From Diploptera punctata (lineage: Eukaryota > Arthropoda > Insecta > Blattodea > Blaberidae): 64,000 nt of DNA. The position numbers and the translations under genes are program-made. This document shows positions 55,915 through 64,000 of this stretch, one piece after another; positions within the stretch are counted from its first letter, which is position 1; each line of letters opens with the position of its first letter. The notes under the pieces were generated by a model. It saw only the letters and a program-made list of their open reading frames with translations, was not told the origin of the DNA and did not search any database. The stretch lies in the NCBI GenBank assembly GCA_030220185.1, contig JASPKZ010004954.1:434001-498000 (forward strand), given 5' to 3'.

Positions 55915-56500
55915 GACTATTTAACACATACCCCAAATGGTAGTCAATGACCAATCACGTTTCAATTAATTTTGTTTTATAACCAATGACACTTGTGTTT
56001 CACCTCGATCTTTATCCATTTCTCTTTATTATCTCCTGCTTTTGTGATAAAGAAAGCTCCTCCTTTTTAATATTCTGAAAAGGTCAGAGCATAATTTTTC
56101 TCCAATAAATACAATGGATATAGCAAATAATGAACAGATTCCGATGATTTTACTGAGTTGTTTACTAAAAAATAAATGAATAACCTATAATGTTGATTAT
56201 AGTATACCGATTGATGTGTTTCATTATTTCTCCACTAGGGTGTATTCTTACAATATTGCGATCCTCTTAGGCAATGAATAATATGACCAAGTTGCAGCGA
56301 ATGAACATAACCTCACATTTCTGACTTGTTTTCAAACATCGCCGTTTACATTACATATATAAATATTTTAAAATACCAGTAACTATATTTAAATAATTAT
56401 TTTTCAGTAAAGAGCTTAATTTTATTCGTTAAATATTCCTAACAAATGTCATTCTTGATTTCCAAATCCTTTAGATGAATCACTTGTGATATTACTTACA
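55915..56500. repeat. Unclassified dispersed repeat, copy 2 (inverted relative to copy 1)
   Basis: TAGTCAATGACCAATCACGT, TCTCCACTAGGGTGTATTC, TTGTTTTCAAACATCGCCGT and TTCTTGATTTCCAAATCC are reverse complements of blocks in 44345-45265 and keep their spacing once the cassette inserted in copy 1 is removed. No coding capacity. Confidence 0.75.
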
Positions 56501-56788
56501 TTTTGTTTCTTCCGTTCCACCCTCTTTCGGGTGCGTATGATCATTAATTTATCTGTATGTTGTTCCGTTCTTAGTGCCCAGTATTTTTTCATTCATTCTG
56601 ATCTTCTTTTCCTATCTTCTTCCAAGATAATAGGTTTGGATTTTTGTCTAGATTTATCTTGGAACCTTATGTTTTCATCTTGATTAATTAATTTTTTTGT
56701 CGATCAGTTAATGAATTTTCTATAGTCTTTAATTCTATTAGGTCTTCTTCAATTTCTTTAAACCAGTTGGGTTCTGTTTTGCGGTTAC
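56501..56788. other. Intergenic stretch
   Basis: No supported feature. Confidence 0.4.
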
Positions 56789-56789
56789 G

Positions 56790-56846
<57 letters not shown>

Positions 56847-56852
56847 TAATAA

Positions 56853-56925
<73 letters not shown>

Positions 56926-56926
56926 G
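56789..56926. repeat. Palindromic microsatellite (TAA)n-(TTA)n
   Basis: A TAA run (56789-56845) switches to a TTA run (56854-56925), so the two halves are complementary and can fold on each other. Open frames here are artefacts. Confidence 0.9.
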
Positions 56927-56932
56927 TTTCCA

Positions 56933-57021
56933 CCGTTATTCACTCGGGATAGAGACGCTGCCTCGTACTCAGCGATGAGAGTTCCATCCGCGGTCGAGAC
57001 AAGTTTGCTAGGTGACGGTTC
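56933..57021 (+). mobile_element. tRNA-derived SINE family A, left piece (split by FB3)
   Basis: A diverged head: TTTCCACCGTTATTCACTCG and ACGCTGCCTCGTACTCAGCG, then GTTCCATCCGCGGTCGAGAC where GGTTCGATTCCCGGTCGGGAC is usual. It continues at 57374. Confidence 0.65.
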
Positions 57022-57373
57022 AATACTAGTAAAATTCATATCAAATTCCGTTGAGGTTAAGTCATATGACGAAAGTTAAAAATTAAATTGTACCTGTTGG
57101 TAGGTGCCGTCGTCCTCAACTTGTTAATATATTTATATAAAATTAACTGGAGCGCTTTCGGAAGTTACCTTCCATCTTCTGCAGGTTGAGTTTCCGTTAC
57201 TTGTTGTTGTGTACGGTGATGTATACTCCAACTGTTTGTAGCAGCAACAACAACCTGCTTAAGATGGAAGGTAACTTCTGAAAGCGCTCCAGTTAATTTT
57301 ATATACAATATATTAAGAAGTTGAGGATGACGGCATCTACCAACAGGTAAAATTAAATTTTTAACTTTCATCA
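57022..57373. mobile_element. Foldback retroelement FB3 with 13-bp target duplication
   Basis: Flanked by TAGGTGACGGTTC (57009-57021) and TAGGTGATGGTTC (57374-57386). A left extension (57022-57064, beginning AATACTAGTA and containing CCGTTGAGGT) is followed by inverted arms 57065-57187 and 57252-57375 (the last two bases overlap the duplication). The minus-strand left arm reads GCAGAAGATGGAAG, loop GTAA, CTTCCGAAAGCGC. The extension, GTCGTCCTCAAC and the arm motif are shared with FB2. No ORF. Confidence 0.8.
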
Positions 57374-57480
57374 TAGGTGATGGTTCTTTTCGGTTTATTT
57401 CCTCATCTGTAAGACAAGTATCTGGAAACTTTAAGGCGCAAACGATCCTCGATCATCATCTACCATCATAATTATCTTTA
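57374..57480 (+). mobile_element. tRNA-derived SINE family A, right piece
   Basis: TTTCGGTTTATTTCCTCATC, TGTAAGACAAGTATCTGG and CGATCCTCGATCATCATCTA follow the family A body order after the FB3 insertion. Confidence 0.7.
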
Positions 57481-57691
57481 TAATACTCGCCATGTTTTTT
57501 TTTATGAATATGTGTGTCAATGGTGAGTTTCATCTTAATGTTGTGTTGTCTCAGAGGAGGCCCTAACATTGAGCTGATCATTCGTTCGGGGAGCCCCTCC
57601 ACGTCGTTATGTAGTCGATAAAGTATGTGTGTGACCAATAATTAAAATTCCTCTCCCGAGAGGTCGTGCTAGTTTAAGGCCCGGGTGGCGT
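57481..57691. other. Segment between SINE and LINE ORF
   Basis: A GC-richer part (57530-57690) may be the upstream continuation of the LINE; no readable frame. Confidence 0.35.
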
Positions 57692-58441
57692 GTGTATGTT
57701 TCACAATATTTCATAACATACAACTTCTTAAACAAAACAATAAATAACTTAGGATATACATCTATTTGTCTGCGGACGTCAAAAAGTAAACTCTGCTGTT
57801 ATATTCACTTTAATGGAACCGCTTTCTCACTTCATATACAGGATCGAGCAACAGCTGCAACGAAAGCCATGTACGATATCCCAAAACTCCAAAGACTATC
57901 CCTCTCAACTGCAATGAAACTCTTCAACCTTAAAGTAATGCCGGCCGCAACATACGGAATCCAGCTTATATGGAATTACTTGACAGTGAAAAATCTTAAG
58001 AAACTGGAGAACGTTAAATCAAGGTTTCTCAAAAGAGCACTGTCAATTTCAAAATATACAAGAAATAGTTATGCCTATACAATAGCCCAGGAATCCTTCT
58101 TCATCGAAGATATCAGACACTGTTTCAGACTATCGGAAACGCAAGCATACAGAATCGTCATCGAGGAGAGACAGAACAAAGCCGCCCAGATACCGACAGA
58201 AATTATGGAAACAGACGCAATGAAAACAGAAACCTGGAAGCAACCGAATTTCGAACTTCGGCACCTGTACACACGTTTCGCAGCCCATGGATTTCATGGG
58301 AATATATGCCTGAACAACATGTACCATGAACCCAAGGAGGACTGCATCTGTAAATTATGCAACTATCCATGTCCAAAATATCATCTAGCGAAGTGTAAAA
58401 ACAGGACTCTGCCTCTAAAAAATTTAATTAAAGACTGGTAA
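57692..58441 (+). CDS. C-terminal region of a LINE protein with Cys/His knuckle
   Basis: A 249-residue frame. Residues 50-105 (ATAATKAMYDIPKLQRLSLS, KLFNLKVMPAATYGIQLIW) are the helical post-RT region of a non-LTR retrotransposon polyprotein: the segment that in relatives starts with the strain on RT-primer contact and includes YGIxxxW. Near the end a Cys/His cluster CICKLCNYPCPKYHLAKC resembles the C-terminal zinc-binding knuckle of I/R1/CR1-type LINEs. Residues 1-45 do not fit and are probably upstream or unrelated sequence, so the true fragment begins near 57835. The stop at 58439 is natural and is followed by an A/T-rich 3' part. The RT palm is absent. It is not from the same family as the other LINEs here. 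Confidence 0.7.
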   Translation: MYVSQYFITYNFLNKTINNLGYTSICLRTSKSKLCCYIHFNGTAFSLHIQDRATAATKAMYDIPKLQRLSLSTAMKLFNLKVMPAATYGIQLIWNYLTVKNLKKLENVKSRFLKRALSISKYTRNSYAYTIAQESFFIEDIRHCFRLSETQAYRIVIEERQNKAAQIPTEIMETDAMKTETWKQPNFELRHLYTRFAAHGFHGNICLNNMYHEPKEDCICKLCNYPCPKYHLAKCKNRTLPLKNLIKDW

Positions 58442-58584
58442 AAAGCTAAATTTAATTTGATGTACACATTGTGTTTAATAAATATATTATAAATAAATAT
58501 ATTCACTTTAACATATTGTACATTGCCTTTTTAGCAGTTTTTGTTTAAAAAAGCAAATGAACATACTTATGATACAATTTAACA

Positions 58585-58628
58585 AGAGCTAGTGGTCTGG
58601 ATTGAGACCGTAACAGACCACTAGCTCT
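58585..58628. repeat. Perfect 15-bp stem-loop in the 3' region of the LINE
   Basis: Arms AGAGCTAGTGGTCTG (58585-58599) and CAGACCACTAGCTCT (58614-58628) enclose a 14-nt loop. It lies about 145 bp after the ORF stop and just before GAAGGAAGAAGAAGAAG. That fits a 3' stem-loop before a triplet tail, as LINE RNAs can use for RT recognition (inference). Confidence 0.85.
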
Positions 58629-59255
58629 ATCACATGAAAGGAAGAAGAAGAAGCAAGTCTACGGTCCGGATCATAAATTAAAAAGTAGAAATATTATAAA
58701 TCTGAGTAACATATATAGGCCTATATGTAACATAAAATTGTCTTAAAATTCTTTATGTTTATTAATGTGAAATTATATATATATATAAAGGAATGAAATT
58801 GAGTATTGAATTAACAGAACTTTAGAAATAATTAGTACGTAAAAACGAAATGGTCAAATACCATTTTTGCATAAACCTCTCTCTCATTTCTATAAAACTC
58901 TGGTCGGTGCTATCTGACATTTTAGGAGAAAAAAGAGAGAAAGTCGATCGGCATTTCCTTCTCCAAGTTTTAAAGAAGATGAAATATGGGCCTGCTACAT
59001 AAATTTTGCTGATCCAACCCCATGCGATAAATTCATTAAATGAATAGATATTAATTCACAACTGACACTTTTCATCATGTAATGGATCAGAGGTCGGATG
59101 GTAGCTGACTTGTTTCGGAAAACTTTTAATGCAGGAAGACTTCAATGTAAGTGGACATTTCTTACTTGATACTAGAAAATGTTCAGCATAATGTTAAAAC
59201 ATCCAGCCATTTAAACTTAGTCAACATTTTAGATAGGCTATATCTTAAGTAACTG

Positions 59256-59257
<2 letters not shown>
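58629..59257. other. Intergenic stretch
   Basis: No supported gene; a short (AT)n run at about 58773-58788. Confidence 0.45.

Positions 59258-59337
<80 letters not shown>
59258..59337. repeat. (TAA)n microsatellite
   Basis: About 26 uninterrupted triplets. Confidence 0.95.
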
Positions 59338-61816
59338 TTCACAGATTTGATAAGTCATTTAACGTAATATAGTAAAGTGATTTATTGACTTTTGTTTTAG
59401 AAAAAATACATAACTTTACAATAACAGTGCGAACGAAAGTGTTTGCCCGTTAATGTATATTTTTGTTCCATAATTATCCTTTTGAACGCCACGCCCGGCA
59501 GGCTCCGGTTTTCAATCTTATTACTTTAAATATTTTTTTCCCGAAATTTTTACTTCAATAAACTAAAATTATTGTTCGTTCTATGTTTGTACATCCTTTC
59601 TTAGCAATACTTTGCACATCCCTTACAGAATAACGGCACAGGCTGGTTGTAAATCGGTTTTCTAAAGGAGGGTGTACATTCATGTTTCAAGGCCTTTTTT
59701 TTTTTTGCTATGGAATATTGCAATTTCAGGATTTTCTCTTTATTTATTTTATTTTTAGTTGAAAAGATACCTGAGCAAGGGATAGGTCGTGTTGTGAATA
59801 CAGTGATTCATGTCTCGAAGTTGACGAAAATACAATTCGCGAGTTTATTGTGACAGTTTTATCAGAAGATGAGAGTGACAGTAACAGTTCATCAAAGTGG
59901 TTATTCGTTTGACGAATGCGATAGTAGTCATATTTCTAAGAGAATATTATTACCATCTAAGCCTGCAAAATAGTGTTAAAGCAGGTGAGATAGACCTAAA
60001 TGAAAGGAGTGTGACTAACAGTGGTGGGCGTTTGTCGCGCCAAACGAAAACACGTGGCAATAAAACAGCTGTTTGACTGGAATTGATTCGAACCCAGGAC
60101 CACAAAAAATGTTCAACAATATTTAATATTATAAGTGTTTAGTGATAATACCATCAAAATTATTCAGTAGAATAAATGTTTTAGTGATAGTGATAACAAA
60201 TTTCAATAAAGTCACCGTGCTGAATTCGAACCTGGGATCTTTACAAGTGGAAGCAACACCGCCTAACCTTCAAATAAATGTAAAATAGTGGGTTTAAATT
60301 AAATTTACCATGGCATGTAGATAGTTAAATATACTTTATATAGGTTTATATTATATAGTATGGCGTAGTACTTTAAATTTAAAAAACCTGGCACCCACAG
60401 CCCAGCTGGCAAAAGGAAAACTCGGCAGTCAAAAGGTTAAAGAACAAATATAATACATAGTGTCTAACATACCCACACTATTGTACATGAGATATATGCA
60501 AAAAAATGTTCTATCTCCTCTCTCTCATCCATACAACTATTTGTATTTCTCTGCGTCTTCTTACTTTGTGCAATTAAAATTTTATCTATAAAACATAAAA
60601 AACACACATAAACACACTCACCATAGTAAGTATATTTAAAACTAAACTTCAGTTCCAGACATTTCTAAAACGCCTGGCGGTTCATGCAACCTTTGCACCT
60701 ACTTCGAGATGCGTGATACATAACCGGACATTTTAGGCGATTTTGCAGAAATTGTACATATACAGATGCAGTCACAGCTCAAGCACATACTTCCTGATTA
60801 GCGGGCCCGGGTTCGGTAACCGCCGGGGTTAAACGTTTTAACTGTACAATTGTACAATTATCATTTTGAGGGCCAAGAGAGGTTATGGGCTTATAATTTT
60901 TAATCGCTACATTGTACATTAGACTCGTACATTAAATTGCAGATCCGTCCGCAAAATAGAGGATGCCAGGTAAATAAAAGCATGAGAACCGTTAAGGGTA
61001 GCCTGCCAAATGCTTCATACGCATGCACTGGACGTCTGCCCACTCGTTATAGTAATAAAAGTCATAAAACAATGTCTTTTGTTACAGGCTGTTTGTAGTG
61101 AAGACGTGTAGGTAAGTGACCGATACTTTTAGTCTGATTATTATTATGTTATACAGAGCAGAGAGGACGCCTACCCTCGGCTCTGACGTCAGCCAAGCTT
61201 TCGGTTATATGGCTGAACCTGCACTTATATAGAGAAGGTGTGTGGTACGGTACTGTTAATAGCAATTCGTCCTTCGAATGGGGACGTTATGCCTGACAGA
61301 CACCTTGGTATGTTTCGACAGTATTACACTACGTGCCAGCATCAGGTTTAACTTTCTCCCTTTTTTCACCATCGCCATCATCATTATCCCTCATACAACA
61401 CAATTTAAAATACATAATCAAACACTTATCCTATACTCTTTGTACACCTTACAGAGAATACATCATTTACGTAAGTGATCCGCCGAAATAGTATGTAAAT
61501 TGAAAATACCATATTAACAAACGCCATCTATCCTCGTAGGGCGGAACTTGAACCACAAAAAGTACGGTGGGTAGCATTAGAACACACAAGATACAGTTAT
61601 AGCATTTTAGATTCATAGTTTCACCGTCCCCATTCTCGCTACGATACTAATGCGAATTTAGGTTAGGAGACATAATACATCTAGGAATTTTATGAAGGAT
61701 AATTATATTTTATATGTGATTTACCTGCCACGCGTCGTTGTAACATATCCAATAGCATTGTGTCGTAGAACGTTTTTAGTCCAATAATTTAATTCGATCG
61801 CGGTCTGAACTATAGG

Positions 61817-61817
<1 letters not shown>
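59338..61817. other. Long intergenic stretch without a supported gene
   Basis: About 2.5 kb. Isolated tRNA-like B-box matches occur (GATTCGAACCCAGGACC near 60085, GAATTCGAACCTGGGATC near 60225 and CCCGGGTTCGGTAACC near 60805), probably old SINE heads without readable bodies. A short acidic/serine-rich frame at 59860-59910 has no further support. Confidence 0.45.

Positions 61818-61858
<41 letters not shown>
61818..61858. repeat. (AT)n microsatellite at a SINE 3' end
   Basis: It abuts the 3' end of the minus-strand A2 SINE, so it is probably that element's tail. Confidence 0.9.
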
Positions 61859-61862
<4 letters not shown>

Positions 61863-62226
61863 ATGCATCAGGTTGTCATTTCGACATTTCTGGTGTTCTC
61901 TCCCGGCATGGTGTACTTGTAATCCACATCTGAGGTTCGGGCTCCTGGAAGGCGGCGTTACGCTGCCCCGATTATGTAAGACTTGATGATGATGGTAATG
62001 GTGCGCCAGGAGAGGCCTTAAACTAAACATAAGCTAATTATGTGAATATGATATTGATGCTAATGATGGCCAGATGGTGCTCAGGGATCGTTTGGGCTTT
62101 AACGTTTCCTGACATTTATCTTACAGGCGAGGAAAAACCCCGAAAAAAACCTGTCCCGACCGGGGATCGATCCTGGGCCCGCTGCTTGAGAAGGCAGCAC
62201 ACTACCTCGAGATCACAGCGGTGGAC
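61859..62226 (-). mobile_element. tRNA-derived SINE, family A2
   Basis: The head lies at 62140-62226 (plus strand: CCGACCGGGGATCGATCCTG and CACTACCTCGAGATCACAGC). The A2 end on the plus strand is CATGGTGTACTTGTAATCCA with GGCGGCGTTACGCTGCC. It matches 26778-27135. Confidence 0.9.
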
Positions 62227-63009
62227 TATATTAATATTTTATAGTTTAAGGAAAGTAAATATGTCACCCTTTAAATCCAGAATGTTTAAAGTCTCTTATT
62301 AATTTCAGTCCAAAGAAAGAGAGTTGAGCTGTACGAACTCATATAATACATATATCAAACATGTTTCAAATACAACATGAAATATGTTACGTACTATACC
62401 GTAAATTGAACTTCAAATTTTAATTTTAAAATTTCAATTGATTCAAGGAATCAAATGCATTACGAGGAAAAAAAGCAGAGTATAAAATTTATTGTTTCTT
62501 AGTAAAGAAAAGAATGGAGTAGGAAATCTTTTTGAAGATTAATTTATGTGATATAAGACGTTCCGAGAAGCTGAATCCAGTGCTCCTTTCTATATATTAA
62601 TTCAAACCAACTGCCAAAATGTTCCCGTTCTAATTTATGTAATTTGTGCACTATCATTATACATTTTCAATTCTAATTAAGTCAGAGCGAATTGACTCAG
62701 GTAGTAGCTTTTGAGACATACATTCGTAATGACCTGGATTCATACCCAGGTACCAAGTTATCTGACTAGGATATTTTTTTAATTTCCAAAAGTATTGCTG
62801 GATTGGAATATCATTACCAAGACAGGTTTTATCACATTCGCCATTTCAAAACATCATACAATTTAAAAAGTCCGTCTCGCAGGGACTGCGTAAATTAAGC
62901 AAATTTCTCAGAAAGCCGAATTCATGGTCCAATTTTCCTGATTTATGGAATACATACATATTTCATTAAACTGTAGGTTAATTCTTATTGTAAATTGTTG
63001 TAAAATTAT
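62227..63009. other. Intergenic stretch
   Basis: No supported gene. A tRNA-like B-box variant (CTGGATTCATACCCAGG, 62742-62758) suggests a degraded SINE head. Confidence 0.4.
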
Positions 63010-63398
63010 AATTGACTAACTGACTCACTGACACTACATAACGCGTAGGTTCATAGCCGCGCGGACATAAGGCTCTCATTACATTCCTATCCCGACCAAA
63101 CGTTTTCCAATCTTCCCCTGTATAATTTACCTCCCTAACCCATGGTTAATGCTATTCTCCAACTTCATTCTTCGCTTACCAATTGGGCGCTTCCCCTTTG
63201 CTTTTCCTATAGAGTTTCCAGTTCCTTATTTCATTCCGCCATGCCACTTATCCTGCCCATCGCAGTCTACAAGACTTATTATATCTGGTTTCCCATAAAG
63301 ATCATCTGACTCACTTCTCCTTTCACCTGTCTGTTTTCTAAGAAGTAATCTTTTCTCATCCCTTAAAGTAAGAGTCCATGTTATAATAATAACGTGTT
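63010..63398 (-). mobile_element. RTE-A LINE 3' part, left piece
   Basis: The plus strand shows the terminal (TAAC/TCAC)n region, GTAGGTTCATAGCCGCGCGG, AATTGGGCGCTTCCCC, TCCTGCCCATCGCAGTCTAC and TTAAAGTAAGAGTCCATGTT. These follow 3414-3850 in order. It is interrupted by a SINE. Confidence 0.85.
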
Positions 63399-63717
63399 AA
63401 TCGCTGTGGTCTCGAGGTAGCGTGCTGCCTTGTCACGCAGCGGGCCCGAGTTCGATTCCCGGTAGTCGGGACAGGCTCCTGGGTGAAGTTTTGTTCGGGG
63501 TTTTTCCTCACCTGTAAGACAAAAATGTCAGGAAGCGTAGGGCCCAACGGTCCCCGAAAATCATCCGGCCATCATCATTATCATCATAATTCACCGGTAT
63601 GGAAAGAAACTGGAAGCTACCACACCTATAATTCTCTAGTAAAGCTGCAAAGCATAGCATGAAAATGCTATGGCTGTAGTGAAAGACTTGCCCTCGGGCA
63701 GAAAAACTATGGATGGT
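63399..63717 (+). mobile_element. tRNA-derived SINE, family A1, inserted in RTE-A
   Basis: Head: GTGGTCTCGAGGTAGCGTGC and GAGTTCGATTCCCGG. Body: TTTTCCTCACCTGTAAGACA, TACCACACCTATAATTCTC and GACTTGCCCTCGGGCAG. It splits the LINE between GAGTCCATGTT and GGGAGAATAATAG. Confidence 0.95.
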
Positions 63718-64000
63718 TAACTGGGAGAATAATAGTTTTTTATAATGTCAGTTTAGTGTTTTTGAGAGAACTTGGGACAACAAGAGTACCTGTAATGCAA
63801 AATAGCATCCGTTTTCAGAATTCAGCCAATGTTAATTCTTTTGTGACACCTTAATCCTGTTTGTAATTATTGTTTCTAGGTACTTTAAATAGGTCACTTC
63901 TTCCAAATTTGTCTCATTTCTCACTTACTGTCTATTTCAAATACATAATGTATTTCTAAGGGTAAAATACATTTACATTCATTTATGTTTACTTCCGTCC
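63718..64000 (-). mobile_element. RTE-A LINE, right piece, running off the window
   Basis: GGAGAATAATAGTTTTTTAT, AACTTGGGACAACAAGAGTA and TTTCTAGGTACTTTAAATAG follow the order of 3868-4150, so the copy continues beyond the window edge. Confidence 0.8.

Noticed and set aside
56688..57039. Poly-I and poly-N frames
   Set aside because: They come from the (TAA)n-(TTA)n tract.
59760..59935. piggyBac-like N-terminus (acidic, SEDESDSNSSS)
   Set aside because: Only about 20 residues, with stops on both sides; acidic serine runs are not diagnostic.
1..64000. CRISPR array, operon, riboswitch or integrated virus
   Set aside because: Regular spacer-repeat arrays, bacterial gene organisation and viral structural genes are absent; all repeats are explained by eukaryotic mobile elements and microsatellites.

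Overview
This window reads as repeat-rich, non-coding DNA from a large insect genome. It is AT-rich, full of microsatellites, and crowded with 5'-truncated non-LTR retrotransposons, tRNA-derived SINEs, Tc1/mariner relics and one large LTR element. The retroelement proteins (jockey/CR1-type and RTE-type reverse transcriptases, mariner transposases) and the SINE types are of the kind found in hemimetabolous insects; a cockroach-like genome is my best guess, but that is inference. I found no intact host gene, no RNA gene beyond tRNA-derived SINE heads, and no bacterial or CRISPR-like feature.

Layout. 1-9.3 kb: microsatellites, SINEs, fragments of an RTE-like LINE (called RTE-A here), and a decayed hAT-like transposase gene (7.1-8.9 kb). 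9.4-11.1 kb: the most complete copy of a second RTE-like LINE (RTE-B). 11.9-15.0 kb: a nest of a foldback element, a SINE, a MITE containing another foldback element, and a DNA transposon with 33-bp inverted ends. 15.7-26.3 kb: one 10.66-kb LTR retrotransposon inserted in an RTE-A copy with a 5-bp target duplication (CCATC). It has a primer-binding site and polypurine tract on the minus strand but no recognisable gag-pol. 26.3-39 kb: LINE and SINE fragments, a mariner relic and a possible chemoreceptor remnant. 39.6-41.1 kb: a LINE 3' end split by a SINE/microsatellite cassette. 42.4-43.7 kb: a TA-flanked mariner element. 44.3-45.3 kb: an unclassified repeat carrying a perfect 107-nt palindrome. 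46.0-49.0 kb: the best coding remnant, a jockey/CR1-type LINE with a 578-residue RT frame whose catalytic box reads FPDD. 49-64 kb: another mariner relic, more SINEs, a third foldback element inside a SINE, a LINE C-terminal ORF (57.7-58.4 kb), and a SINE inside an RTE-A copy at the right edge.

The most novel signal is a family of roughly 350-390-bp hairpin elements (13176-13565 and 57022-57373, with a more distant relative at 11906-12178). The two close relatives share a left extension, carry long inverted arms, and are each flanked by a 13-bp direct repeat. All three carry a CTGAAG-like / stem-loop / GAAA motif in the arms, which suggests retrotransposition, possibly related to Penelope-like elements. 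The SINE names A to G and RTE-A/RTE-B are labels for this window only, assigned by comparing copies within it.
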